A DNA stretch of 64,000 nt from Saxidomus purpurata (GCA_022818135.1 JAFMSR010000009.1:14545827-14609826), one strand, 5' to 3'. Counted from the first letter of the stretch, positions 43,290 to 55,518 are shown. Notes: generated by a model not told the origin, from the letters alone. Numbers and translations are program-made.

Positions 43290-46200
43290 CTGTAGTATAC
43301 ATATATAGTTGAATCTGTGTAATTGGTCACCTCTGTTAAGCAACCACCTGTCATAAGTAGCCAATGTTGATGTATAATACAACACACCTGTATTAAACAA
43401 ACCCCTACTTACAGTGGCCATGTTGTTGTTTTAAATTTTTTATAGTCCCGGCCGACCGTGGGATTTCTCCCCTGCTGAACTTGCCAAGACCCTTACAGGG
43501 ACCAATTATGAGGCATGTGCCACCGAGTAACATTTTAGTCTCCCTTTTGTTTCAGTGAAATGACTGAACCGTTCAGTTCAAAGATTCAACATTGTGACAT
43601 ATGCAAATAGTAAAGTGATTTTACAGTGACTGAAGCGAACCTAGCAGAACGTATAATTCAGTTTGGAGAAAAAGTATCTCAAGCAGAGGGCAGATAATGA
43701 TATTAATTAAAAACAGTGACATTGTCATGTGGAAATCAGAACTGACTGCAAGTAAAAGTAACTTTGATGCATCAACTGTAAATATTGTATGAATAGAATT
43801 CCTGGGAACATTTGTATATAATGTATATTTTGAAATAAGTGCAAGACATTCAGTGAATATGTTTATATTCATTCAGTCACACAACTAAAAACTAATTTTA
43901 TTATTGAACTGTGAATAGTATTTTATGAACGTATACTTTTAGCTGATATATTGAAAACTTTATGTGTAATATGTTTGTAAATAAGAAAAATTGAAATATA
44001 AAAAAAAAAAGAATTTGTATATAAATTGAAAACAAGATAAGATTGTAGTAGTTTAGTTCGGGACGAACTAATTAAACGAAGGGAGTATTTGCCACCAAGT
44101 AACATTTTAGTCTCCCCTTTTTTGCTATATAATATATTCAATAAAGTCAAATCATTGTTGTATGAAAATTAACTTAACAAAGGTCTTATTTTAAAAACAT
44201 GTACATTAAGGTATTTTTCAGTAAATTGACAAATGTAACTTTCAATCATTCTTATGTTTCTCAGGATATGGCATGTGATTCACTAATCACCAAAACAAAG
44301 AAAATGTAAATAACAACAGATTTAAATTTTAGCAGCTTGGACTTTGTAATTGTTTAAGAAAACACATTTCCTATTTTGTTGATATGTGTGAAGCCCTAAT
44401 TCAGAATATCATATGCTTTAAAAGATTAAGTAAAGGGTTTCACCTTTTTGTAACATACTTTATCATTGGTTGAAATATTAATTACTTTTGGAATTTTATT
44501 GGTCAATGTAAATTGCTATGTTTTTCACATTTGAAACTTTATTAGTTTTTAGAATGAATTTTCAGTCTCGATTTGGTTTTCAAAAGGATAAGTCAAAAAT
44601 TAGTCTTACAGTACTTTAAAGTTATATGTTGGAACTTTATCTCTGGATTGGAAATATATACAGTTATTAATTGATTTGATATTTGGAACATTAAATTGAA
44701 TTGAAGAGAAAGATAAATGAAACTCAATATTAAAAGTCATCAAACTCAGAACTGTGTTGGACTTGTAAATTCCACTCTGCTAATGATATTAAAGTAGAGT
44801 GGAAACTGGGATTAGGTGGTGACTTACGCAGACCAAAGGACTTTGGGGCAAATGCCTAATTCCCCATACAGCTGCTAGCCAACCGGTACCAACTGACTCC
44901 TACCTGCTGCCCCGAGTCCTTGCGCAGCTCGCAAAATAAACAGGGGTTCGAAAACCCGACCAAACACCCCTACAACAAACAACCCCAGACGAGCCACCGG
45001 TCGCACATGCCTTAATTAGCTAGCTGATTTAGACCGGTTTGACTGTATTTATTTCTTGTCATATGAAATATAACTAATCCCATGTAAGCATTTGCACCAC
45101 GTGATAAGTTTTATAATACATGTATTCTTAAAAAAAGCTATTTAATTTAAATAAAATTTACTTCACACTGATTTCTCGTTTGACGTAAAAGGCACAAAGG
45201 CACAGTAACATATGTTTTTTGATATAACTGTACATGTGTAATTAAATGGAATTTAGAATTTTTAAATACTACCATTTTAAACAATTGAGAGCTCAAATGT
45301 AATTTAAAGAATACCGTATGACATAGAGGGCTTCTTCGGGGAGGTTACACGTGTTTGCCTTCAATACCCTGTACAAATATTCGTCATGGCCCCAACTCAT
45401 TGTCACGTTTTCAAGTCCGCAGTTCTCGCTGTACACACCAAACTTTGTATTTATCTTCTCATTCTTCGTGTCCGGGTTATCTGCAAAGTTTCAGCCAATG
45501 GTTAACTTCAAAAGATCTTACAATGATCACGTGACCTTGTGCAAAATTTAAGTCTATAAAATGTACAATGTATCGCGAAACGTAAGTCTGACCGATTGCA
45601 ACTAAAATGACAAGTTCGGTAATGTTCTGCTATTAAGAAGACCGCCCTCGATACTTAGACTTTACATTTCAAAACCAAATGCTCGATTTCATATCAAAAA
45701 TGTCTCTTCATTTATACCACCACTTTTTTCTGGTACGAAGGGTGGTCTCAATTAAGGGTTTTTAACTGTAGTGATATTTATGTAAACACTTTAAGCTAAC
45801 TTTTTTTTAATTCACAAGGCAAAGCGCCAGAATCGAAGCTTAATATATATATATATATATATATCAAAGTTCGACTTTATACCACATAGATTTATGAACA
45901 AACCAAAGATACGAATCATGCTAACATTACGAAAGTTTTTGAAAAAAATGCCACGCGAGCACGTTTCTACAGTAATGTCGGACACTTGTCGTGACAATGA
46001 ATCATACAAAAGAATACTTTATAGAATGTAAGTATCTTACCCCTGAAAAACTCTGCGTCAAAAACAATGCTCTTTGCATGAGCACATCCAACAGGGAACG
46101 TATCGCCGACAACACACCACTGCGGTTCTCCCCACAAGGCAAGGAGCTTGCCGGCGTCATGGATTAAACCAGCGACGTGAAACCACTCTTTGTCCGGATG

Positions 46201-49200
46201 ATTTTTTCTTATACCTGAGAAGAAATCAACCGATGAATAAATAGATCTAGGATCCGTCTAAAAAACACTCACCAAACATTTCTGAGGGTCCACTGGAATC
46301 TGTACGCTGTAAGGACAAAATAAATTATTAGGAGTTACCTTCCCTGCATGTTGTTTGGGAGTTATCTACCCAGCATAGTTGTTTGGGAGTTACCTACACT
46401 GCATAGTTGTTTGGGAGTTACCGACCCTTCATAGTTGTTTGGGAGTTACCTACCCTGTATAGTTCATGTAGTACCTGTATTCATTTAAGTTTAGTTTAAT
46501 TAATTGGGATATGAAGTGTATTATGCATCCAGAGTTATAGATATTATAGATATTAATCATATTATAACAAATTTACTTAATTTTTTATTTGCAAATTTAT
46601 ATTTTGAGACTACTTGCTACATGACAGGGTGTTTAGAATTATATACAATAGCGTTCAATCAACCGTGACGGCATAAACCATGAATTTCACATTTACCTAA
46701 ATTTTATGTACATGAAGCTGATAATAACAAAAATGTCAAGTGAATTTTTTTACCAAAGGATAGTCCTATCGAAAGTCGTAAAAATTTAAACAAATACTCA
46801 ACGTATGTTTTATTACGAAGCTTCCAAGATAGCAAAATTTGCGCGTTTATGTCGACTGGAGGTCAGTGAGCCTACAACACATGTTGCACGTGTGTTAAAC
46901 GTCCACGAACATTCTAAACGACTTCACGAACAATGAAAATTTGTACATTGATTCGGAAATGATGACTTTCTTATGCTTTTCTAATTGTGAATAAAATATC
47001 CGATTTCAGTTTTTGTGTTAGTTTAATTATACCGTACAGAACTTTTGTCCTTAAGTAAAATACATACATTTCAGTTTGATGACTTATTTTGCTACAATTT
47101 TTTATTTAATCTTTTCTTCGCTAACTTTCATGTCAATTTATGTACAGAATTAAGATCTTTTTTATCCAAATGGTGTTATGACTTTTACCAAATGCCATTT
47201 TTACATGACATAATGACGAGTCTAAATTAAGCTGTTCTTTTCAGTTATTGTCGAGCTACCAAAAAGACCGTTCCTGACCTTTTCCTATCCGTCCATTCCG
47301 TATAATGGAGTGGCAAGAGGTGTGCTTAAAAAGTAACTTTGAAATTCATGGATTAACTCATCTACAAAACCCATTTTCTCCGTCTCACCAGGTCCACACA
47401 TAGGCAGTGCGGTGTCAGACTCAACAAACATTCTTCCAGTCGTGGAAGCTACCAAACAAACTATTTTTTCAGCTGCAACTCAACAAATCAATTGTCTGAA
47501 AAAGAAAACAAGAAAAAACTGCCCATCAAACAACGTTTTTCTTTACACCAGTGAATAACAAGAGGGCCATGATGACCCTATATCGCTCACCTGGGTATCA
47601 TTGCACTGAACAAGATCATAATCAAGGTCAAAATCAGTAGGGGTAATCCAAACTGGTCAAGGCCAACCTTACTATCTAGTTTGAATTTCGTAGGCCTAAT
47701 AGTTCTCCAGTTCTTGAACATAATAGATCTGACCTTTACTTTTGACCCAGTGAACTAAATATCAATAGAGACAGATAATTATTCTTAAGTAAGCTCTTAG
47801 GCAGTCTTAAATTAACGTGCTTAAGTCATACATTTAAGAATTGTGCTAAGTCTGTTATTTTTCGTGAAATGCAACAAAAATAACACACTTAACTTAATGT
47901 ACTTACTTAACTATTTGCGTGAAATTGGGGCCCGATGTGCGAAGGATTTGGAGCTCTCCAAACCAACTGAATTAAACCGCGCTTCAAAGCAATTTTTGAT
48001 CTCATTAGTTGAATTAGAGAGCTCTCCAAATATTTAAGTGCTCGTATATGGTAGAGTTGGCTTTCCATACAATTATACCAAACTCTGACTTTTTAAAATA
48101 ATTACCTTCCGCTGTTTGGAATGCGTGCACGGCATTCGGTACGTCCACATCCGGGTCCGATTCATCCACCAGACTATTCAATAGCTCAAGTGCTTCCATA
48201 ATAGTCATCTCTGCATGGTCAAACTTGGACCATTGTTCTAGTTTTTTCTTTGCGAACTCGTACGTCTGGTTTGTGTGCATAGCCTTGTACGTCTAGAAAA
48301 ATAAAATTTAATGTCGATTTTGAATTACAAACTTTTACGTGCGTGTTTGGGGCGGGGTCAGCTAACTTCAAAGCTGTTTGGGCTACGTCCAACCCTCAAT
48401 CGTATCCCAGAATCCTCATGGGCGACCTTCATAAGAGATCCATTTGACCGTTGTCCTACAGCAATAGCCGTTGTACAAGCTGTTGCTAAATTGTATTATA
48501 GCAAGTTTACTGAATGGGGACGTGGCACCTTGCATAATACAGAGTGTCCCAGGGTTCTTTTATTGGGTATGCAACACCGATACATTGGACGATGACGGTG
48601 GCACAACGCCGTCGCGCCTACAGAAAGACATCTAATGAAGTTTGGATTCTGTTCGCGTGTGACAGCTGATTTTACTTTTATTCGGAATTTGCATATCAGA
48701 AATACCTACATGCGACGAGCGCCATAAAAAGAATATAAGCTCCACCCACGTGATATAAAGCGCGCGGATTTGCATAACATCGTGTTACTATTTTGAGTTA
48801 GGTATCACTGTATAAAATGCATGAGATTAATAGTTTCTGTTTTGAGCATGCGGTTCAGATCGAAATATCCGTCACCGAGTATAACTGTTTCGGCTGCTGT
48901 GCATATCGTGCACTTTAAAGTAGATTTCTAAATGCAAAATTATCCATATGATGCAGTATCATATAAAAACAAACGATATTCCGGCATAGGTAAAATCATC
49001 GGAAATGCCGATCCGATATATGAAAGAATGTTAATACCAGTAGTTATAATATGCATGTTTGTGACTCTAAGCTTTTGTAGATTTTTATATAAGAATGTGG
49101 GATACTTTGTTCCCCTTCAGTGTTGTAAAGTATGGATCCCTCTTCCATGAGCTTAGATCCACAACGTCCAGATCTGTGTTTTACTTGTATACAGCACGTA

Positions 49201-51124
49201 AACGGGGGTCGGGCACAACTTGGAAAAATTGGATTTAAATTTATATCTGGTAAGTAACTTTAGTTTGTATAAATGACCACATGCAAGAATTCATTTACTA
49301 CATCAAACCATTTTTTACTTGCTCAAAAGATTAGTCACTTACTCCAGTAGTGCTGCGAGCATGAGTGAATAAATTTGCAAATCCAAATTCCACCTTGTGC
49401 TGTTTTTCACCTCACATATTCCCTTTGTGGGGATAACTTTTAAACAGAACCTCCTTATTCAAAACACGAAATTATATTTACACCGACTTTTTTTAGTTCC
49501 TGATGTAAAATTATATGAATACATGTTTCTTTTCCTTGTTCCCAAAGTCACTCAGTACCATGGAACAAATCACCTTTTGTGTTACCCTCCTATTTCTTTA
49601 GTTCCTGATGTTATTGTTTCTTTCCGATGTTTTTATTATATTCACTTCAAATAGTATTGCTTGAAGGGGAATGCAAGTTAGAATTTAGGATAAAATTGAA
49701 GAGCTTGTTCACACAAACACACTGTTGAAAGAATTTTTGAAATCGGCTAAAATTTAGAAGAGTTTTGAGTAAGCTTAGATTTAGTTAATATGCAAATATA
49801 TAAATGTATGAAAATTAGATACACTACCAAACACGCACCTTTTTCAAAATTTAATTTTAAACCCAATTTATTCATTTTCTCATGATTGTTTTTCATCTAA
49901 AACTGATTACATTGATTAAGTGTCATGTAGGTTACCATGTTTTAATATATTTTTGAAGCTGCTGTTTTTCACTTAGCAGCATTACCTGCGTGAATATTTT
50001 AATTAGAGCACTGCACAAATTTAAAATGGCCTCCTCCATGATCTTCCATTTTGGAAATTTTCAATCTTCAAATCTTCAAAAGAACTTGTTGCCCGACCCA
50101 TTTTGCATTTTTATCATGTGTTTGTATTATGTAGTTATTTTGATATGTAAATTATCAAATAAAACATGGTTAAACTTTATACAACAGTAAGCGCCTAGGA
50201 GAACGGTTAAGGCAGGTCAAATTTAACTCTACGTAGATCATTTAACTTTTTGGCACAGAACATAAAAATAGTCTTTATTTGTGTAATGTTTACCATAATA
50301 GGCTTTAACCGCATAATCATGTCGCATACACGGCCCCGTTTCGTATGTCAATACATACAATATAAATACATGTACAATGTATTTGTTTTTATTTCAGTCA
50401 ATGATAGATACTTTATGTTACTCTGAAGTGCGCTTTTATATAATAGCCTCATAAACATTTTATTTCATTTAAACAAGACCACGTGCACACGTGTACATAT
50501 AGAAGTTTCATGACTAGTTTTATGTCTTTAATAAATTTGTATATGTACGAGACTAAACATTTAAACTGAGAAAAAAATGGGGTGAGCAGGTCCATTTCTA
50601 ATGTCAATAGTATTTTACCCTTTCCCGCAACAGCACAATAGATAAAAACAAAAAATAAAGAAGTGTATATTCTATCACAGAGATGAAACATGTCGTATCA
50701 ATAAATGACATTTGTAGCTTTAATAACCTGCTAAAATGCAATTTTTCATTACATCGTACATGGCAGTTAAAACATTTTCAATTGTAAATTGTAACAGCTG
50801 TTGCAAAACAAACTGGCTGAAACTGAAACAAGGAAAATTATTTTGATCAATAAAATAGAACCATGTTATTAATTGAAGTAGCCTTAGTAGTTTCGCGGAT
50901 TAAGTTTTAAACGTTTAATAGTTGTCGATTGACCGGGTTAAAACCCAGGACATTTTCATGGACCGGATGAAGCATAAATAACATAATAGAATGCCTACTC
51001 GTACCTTGATAACCCTGTCGGGCACCGTGTGGAAGCTGAAATCCCGGAACTCGGTTTTATCCTTGTACTCTGGTCTATATTCCGAAGGGTCCTCCATGAT
51101 TATCCTCTCAACACTTTCACTCAT
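43085..51124 (-). CDS. MIOX: Inositol oxygenase (MIOX), complete
   Basis: Converts myo-inositol plus O2 to D-glucuronate in the cytosol, the first step of inositol breakdown. Five exons (51124-51005, 48292-48106, 46214-46041, 45480-45315, 43289-43085) join with GT-AG introns of phase 0, 1, 1 and 2 to give 283 residues, against 285 in mammals. The di-iron ligands of mouse MIOX all have equivalents two residues earlier: H96 (VHAFQTAE), H121 and D122 (LIHDAGK), H192 (SWGHDEY), H218 (FHSFYPWH), D251 (FNKFDLYTK). Substrate-site blocks [11 protein letters not shown] and GDTFPVGC are present. The protein ends PGKLKW as in vertebrates (PGILSW). The start was chosen as the first Met of the 5' exon; no better upstream Met is seen. 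No frameshift or missing exon. Single copy here. Confidence 0.97.
43519..44125. repeat. Direct repeat pair about 570 bp apart in MIOX intron 4
   Basis: GCCACCGAGTAACATTTTAG TCTCCC near 43518 and GCCACCAAGTAACATTTTAG TCTCCCC near 44090 are direct repeats. The interval could be a tandem duplication or an inserted element. No terminal repeats were found beyond these. Confidence 0.6.
45315..45480 (-). CDS. MIOX: MIOX exon 4
   Basis: Acceptor AAACTTTGCAG, donor GTATTC. Encodes DNPDTKNEK to ALYVIR, with SWGHDEYLY supplying ligand H192. Phase 2 exit. Confidence 0.97.
45843..45866. repeat. (TA)n microsatellite
   Basis: About twelve TA dinucleotides in MIOX intron 3. Confidence 0.9.
46041..46214 (-). 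CDS. MIOX: MIOX exon 3
   Basis: Acceptor GATTTCTTCTCAG, donor GTAAGA. Encodes [12 protein letters not shown], the HD pair H121-D122, LWGEPQW and GDTFPVGC. Phase 1 exit. Confidence 0.97.
46331..46464. repeat. 28-bp minisatellite in MIOX intron 2
   Basis: TGTTTGGGAGTTACCTACCC units start at 46352, 46380, 46408 and 46436, exactly 28 bp apart, with a partial copy at the left end. Confidence 0.92.
47389..47472 (-). other. Cassette-like exon candidate in MIOX intron 2
   Basis: On the - strand GTTGCAG/CT opens an 84-bp segment, open in one frame, ending at CCTG/GTGAGA. Both boundaries are phase 1, the same as MIOX intron 2, so inclusion would add 28 residues ([20 protein letters not shown] then TALPMCGP) after E102 without breaking the frame. 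The family has no such insert. A stronger acceptor (TTTTCTTTTTCAG) lies 23 bp upstream but brings a stop in all frames. It may instead be a decayed foreign exon. Confidence 0.25.
47559..47800 (+). repeat. Dispersed repeat terminus and short body
   Basis: ATAACAAGAGGGCCATGATG ACCCTATATCGCTCACC, the best-preserved form of the terminus, followed by about 200 bp of GGTCAAAATCAGTAGGGG-type sequence and then unrelated DNA. A truncated copy. Confidence 0.7.
48106..48292 (-). CDS. MIOX: MIOX exon 2
   Basis: Acceptor ATTTTTCTAG, donor GTAATT. Encodes [13 protein letters not shown] to HAFQTAE, with the DESDPDVD substrate loop and the first iron ligand H96. Phase 1 exit. Confidence 0.97.
48747..48775 (+). 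promoter_or_regulatory. Compact promoter-like cluster in MIOX intron 1
   Basis: CACGTG E-box (48747-48752), TATAAAG (48754-48760) and the octamer ATTTGCAT (48768-48775) lie within 29 bp, on the + strand and upstream of a small open frame at 48932. Motif evidence only. Confidence 0.35.
48932..49150 (+). CDS. Small ORF with one membrane segment, unknown
   Basis: Seventy-two codons starting [18 protein letters not shown], with a 20-residue hydrophobic stretch ([20 protein letters not shown], residues 33-52) flanked by charged residues, and a cysteine pair near the end. It lies antisense within MIOX intron 1, about 170 bp after the promoter-like cluster. A short upstream frame (48817, 33 codons) precedes it. 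A donor-like CTG/GTAAGT at 49250 suggests a possible spliced transcript. No family recognised; it may be chance. Confidence 0.33.
   Translation: MQNYPYDAVSYKNKRYSGIGKIIGNADPIYERMLIPVVIICMFVTLSFCRFLYKNVGYFVPLQCCKVWIPLP
49251..51004. other. MIOX intron 1, remainder
   Basis: AT-rich, no repeat array. TTTAGTTCCTGATGT occurs twice (49494 and 49598), a small direct duplication. Confidence 0.4.
51005..51124 (-). CDS. MIOX: MIOX exon 1
   Basis: Forty codons from [16 protein letters not shown] to PDRVIK; donor GTACGA. This N-terminal part is variable in the family and precedes the catalytic HD-type domain. Phase 0 exit. Confidence 0.93.
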
Positions 51125-52055
51125 GCTTGCTATTTTTTATTATTATTTATCTACTCTTATAGACAGCTCTTCCGGGTGCAACCCGTTATAATATAAGTCT
51201 AGTATTCACAATGTATAAGCAAACCGGAAGCCGTGATATATCGATATTTGTGCACAGGCGTAGCAAAACTTTATTTTTACGATCAATGTGTTAGGTTTAT
51301 GTAGATAATAATATTTTGCAGTCATAAACCAAGTCGATTTCAATTCAATTAAAATCAAATCTCTTTATGACACTCATTTCATGTTATACATGAATACATT
51401 TAATGAGGTTACAATATAATAAAGTATATGAGGCTCAATTTGCATATTGATGTTACACTATAGTATATAAAGTATAATTGCTTAACACAACAAAAATATC
51501 GTATTTTGTATCCATAGCCAAAATATGCCGGAGAGTCAGCATTGTTTGTAAATATGATATATAACAATACATTGTATATTAGTATCATGTTTTCATAAAT
51601 GTACGTATTTGATACCTTGGTTAAACTGAGACAAACTTGGAAATAAGGAGAAACGTTATGAAGTGACAAGACTTTTCTCACCAGATATCAACTGGTATTT
51701 TACTGATTTGCCCTAAATTTTCGGAACTCAGATCAAAATTCATAAAACGACACTATTCTACATGGCCAACAATACAGAAATTTACTAATTTAATGTCTGT
51801 AAGATCGAAAAATGTTGTTAATAATTTGTCGAAATACATTTACTATGCAAATTTAACTAGGAACTAAAAATTGGTAACATATTTACAATAACATCATGTG
51901 CTCTTCTGAAAATGCATGTCTTTGGTCTTATGTATATGTATTTGTAATGGCTATAAAATATGTTATATTTTGATGCAATAAACTATTTGTAGTTGTAGTT
52001 GAATGCATGTTGAAGTGTCCTTATTCTACCAGTGTGTGATCATCTACCACACTTT
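51125..52055. other. Upstream region of MIOX; promoter not resolved
   Basis: AT-rich sequence upstream of the MIOX start on the - strand. The first 100 bp should hold the 5' untranslated region. No clear TATA box. Confidence 0.35.
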
Positions 52056-52122
52056 CCGCAAAACAATGAAATGCGGTCCGCAAAACAATGAAATGCAGTC
52101 CGCAAAACAATGAAACTTCTGA
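52056..52122. repeat. 23-bp tandem repeat, 3 copies
   Basis: CCGCAAAACAATGAAATGCG units follow each other three times, differing by one base per copy. Confidence 0.9.
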
Positions 52123-52874
52123 AGGCACCGGTATGAGACGATACTGTATTCACGTTTACTGCAAAGTATTGATGTACACTATCGTTATGAGTGTTTTCCA
52201 AGCTTATTGCAATTTATTTGCAATTGATGCCGAGAGTTCTTTATAAAAATCTGATTTTCGAGATACTTTGTAGAAATTTAGGTAAATAATAGTTGCTGAA
52301 AATAAACCCATGCTTATGTTTTATATACGACGACTATGTAGAAACGTGAATGAAGGTCATGTACAAATACGTTTGAGTAATTAATTTTCACTGGAGATCT
52401 AATATTAAACAAAACTATAATGATATGTTTGTACTCTTGCAGACTTGTCTAATAATGCTGTACTATCACAAGAAAACTACAATGGTAAGTACAATCACTT
52501 CTGTAATAATCCCATTGACTCGTACACTGCATGTATGTGAATAAAATATAATTTGTTAACCATCCGTTTTGAAACAAGTATTGGTCGAAGTAAAGTAAGA
52601 TTCATAATTTTTTGAAAATCTAAATGTGGAGTTCCTTTTTGACGAAACACACTTTTAACAAAATACCAGGTATAAGGATAAAAGATCATTTTTGCCATGC
52701 CTCCCATTCACAAAATACTCGGTTGATTTTTACCTACTCTCGTTTTTACAAGTTCTTTTTGAACACGGCGGCGAAAAATGAGCACATTCCTAGGAGTAGG
52801 TGTGTTTAAAGGTATGACAGGCAGATTAGCGTTTTTTGTTGCATTAGCATCGATGCCGCGTCTTCTGGTATTAT

Positions 52875-53014
52875 GTATTATAGGTTATTGAACTTGTATG
52901 GTGAAATATTACTTGGAACGAGTTGATTTGGCGGGAACAACGAGCTTCGGTTGTCCCGCCAATCAACGAGTTTCAAGTAATATTTCACCATACAAGTTCA
53001 ATAACCTATAATAC
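52875..53014. mobile_element. 140-bp fold-back MITE
   Basis: Arms GTATTATAGGTTATTGAACT.. (52875) and ..AGTTCAATAACCTATAATAC (to 53014) are reverse complements over about 65 bp with a few mismatches and a small centre near GAGCTTCG. Almost the whole element can fold into one hairpin. No coding capacity. Confidence 0.85.
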
Positions 53015-53836
53015 TGAACGAACTCTCTAATTCTTCGCGACCTAATTCGATCAACAAACCAGTCGAAAAACATGTTTACAGTCAAAAAGTAGGGATGGTT
53101 AAATCAAAATCATTAGAGCAGAGTATTTTCAATGATATTGCAAAAAAAAATAAGTCACGCTTTCTGACAACGTTTTTTTCATGAAGAGGCGACAAAAATA
53201 TGAAAAAAGTTATACGTCAACATTGTTTTAGAGTAAATAAAGCATATATCATAGGCTGTCATTATTCGATCCGTAAATTGATTATTTCATTCAGGGATAT
53301 TATATATCTAATGAATCCTGTTTCATTTGAGTATATGGTTTTGATTTTCATTATTAAAAAGATTATGTTCGTTTGGATTCAATCTTTAATAGGAAAATAA
53401 AATAAACATGTATTTCAAGCGCAAAATTGTGTAATGACATATTTAAATGATAACTTAATAATTAGGCAACATAATTGGTCATAAATTAAGATTCTGTTCT
53501 ATTCTGTTACCCAAAACTCACTTTTTTATGACTGACGCACCAGGATCACGGAAGTATAATTGTAGTGTATACTTCCTTGCCTGGATTGATAGTTGATGCT
53601 TTAGGCCCTACTTTTAGTGATTCAATGTATGTTACATTGTATTAAAACCCTGTCAAAGTGTACACGTGTTTTAGAATTGTTAATTGAACAGATCAACTAA
53701 CAGTTAAGTACTCGGAAATTTCCTGTATCTTAAGAGATGAAAATGAAACATTTTTACTTATCTGATATAAATATAGCACGTCAATTCTGTTTAGTAGGAT
53801 TTTTTGTCCTGGGCTTTTCTTTGAACTCGGAGCCTC

Positions 53837-53894
<58 letters not shown>
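53837..53894. repeat. (AAT)n microsatellite
   Basis: About nineteen uninterrupted ATA units. The poly-Asn frame through it is not a gene. Confidence 0.95.
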
Positions 53895-53896
<2 letters not shown>

Positions 53897-54121
53897 TCTT
53901 TATTTCAAGTCACACTTTAATCTTTGTTTTAACTGAATGTGTTACTTGTAAGTAGATCTACTGGATATTAGTTTTGATTATGTAACAAATAAAATTTATA
54001 ATTCTTTTTGAACAACATTACAGATCTAGAGTGACGAATACTGCACTGGAATGTTATTGGTCTGGATCAACAGTATAATCGATATCATGTAACTAGCTTT
54101 AATTCAAAAACGGATGTTAGA

Positions 54122-55518
54122 TGTTCCGTACCGTGGAGGTTACGTACCACTACATTTATGTACCAAAATTGGAGGTTCCGTACCACATATATATTTATAT
54201 AGGGTAAAGAAAATGTGTGAAGAGGTGTGAAAAGGGTTTGTTTGGGACATTGTATGTTTATTTGCAGCTTGAAGCAATTATCGCACATTAGCACAATTGA
54301 AAATAAAGACTGAAATTATGCCTTTTTCTTTTTTATTATATATCGATTAATTACATATATACAACTAAAAGAAATCATTAACAGAACAATTACATGCATT
54401 TATTGTTGTGAAATTTAGCGACATTGTATGATAGTTACACAATGTACGTTTATTTTATTGTTGAAAATATACAAAAAAACATAAAATGACAAAATTTTTA
54501 ATGTGTCTTAATAATTAAGATTTAAGAATTTAAATGTTTAAGAAAATACAAAATTCAGCACTAAATAACAAAAATAGAAAGCATAGAACAAAGCTCAATT
54601 TGTAAGAAAAGAAAAATAGCACATAGCACACAGATGCAACAAGGTAGATACAAGGCAAACGGCCAAAAAAACAACAACAACAAAACAATTTATAGCACAT
54701 ATTACCTGTTAATTTAAACACAAAGCCCTTATTACGAAAACCAAACAATAAGGAACTATTTCATTAATTGATAAAAAAAGAACGAAACAATTAAAATGTA
54801 ACATCAAAATACGGTACACATATTGAATCACGCACGAATTATACCACGGACCTATATTCACAGGTCCGTGATTATACTAACCAGATATTTTACATTTTGT
54901 TATACTTATTTTATTGTGTCATATAATATAAACAAGATGACATTTATTTATAAAAACAGTACAATATGAAGCATTTTACAAACGTTGTCAGATTCCTTGA
55001 ATAGAAAGAGCATGAATTAAGCTCAGAACATTTTCTTTTATAAAATTAAAATAACATAGAGCAGCCATAGCAGATAAAATTGCACAATTACACGCATTTT
55101 CATGAATAAAAAAATTATCGTTCACTCGTTAGAATAAAGATTTATGTCAAAGCCGTTAAAGCTAATCGCTGAGTGATTACTAATTAATTAAAATGCGCTG
55201 TCAATTAACACATATTTATCTCTGTGTTTGTTAACAGCTTTCGTCCGTGGCGTTGTTTGACAAACCTACAATGCGTGAATTATAAATATTGTTTTATGAA
55301 TTATTGATTCTATGAGAGTAATTTTTCAAATATAAAACTCTAACATCTTAACTGAAAAACAAAATAAACAATGTCTTTCCATTTATATCTACATGTATAT
55401 ATGGTACGAAACAACTTATTCTTATATGTGGTACGAAACAACTTATTATTATATGTGGTACGGAACCTCCGGAAATGGTACGGAATAACCTGGTACGGAA
55501 CAACCATGGTACGGAACA
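54122..55518. mobile_element. 1.4-kb non-coding element with GGTACGGAAC inverted ends
   Basis: The left arm (54122-54192) starts TGTTCCGTACCGTGGAGG and ends GGAGGTTCCGTACCACATAT. The right arm (about 55395-55518) contains the exact reverse ATATGTGGTACGGAACCTCC and further GGTACGGAA copies, closing with GGTACGGAACA. TTCCGTACC or its complement recurs at least seven times at the two ends, like the subterminal binding repeats of DNA transposons. The interior is AT-rich with no transposase. It also holds a perfect 9-bp stem (CACGGACCT...AGGTCCGTG, 54845-54870). Confidence 0.7.

Noticed and set aside
48311..48595. 94-codon + strand frame in MIOX intron 1
   Set aside because: GC-richer than its surroundings, but no domain, no splice context and no family resemblance; could be an old repeat.
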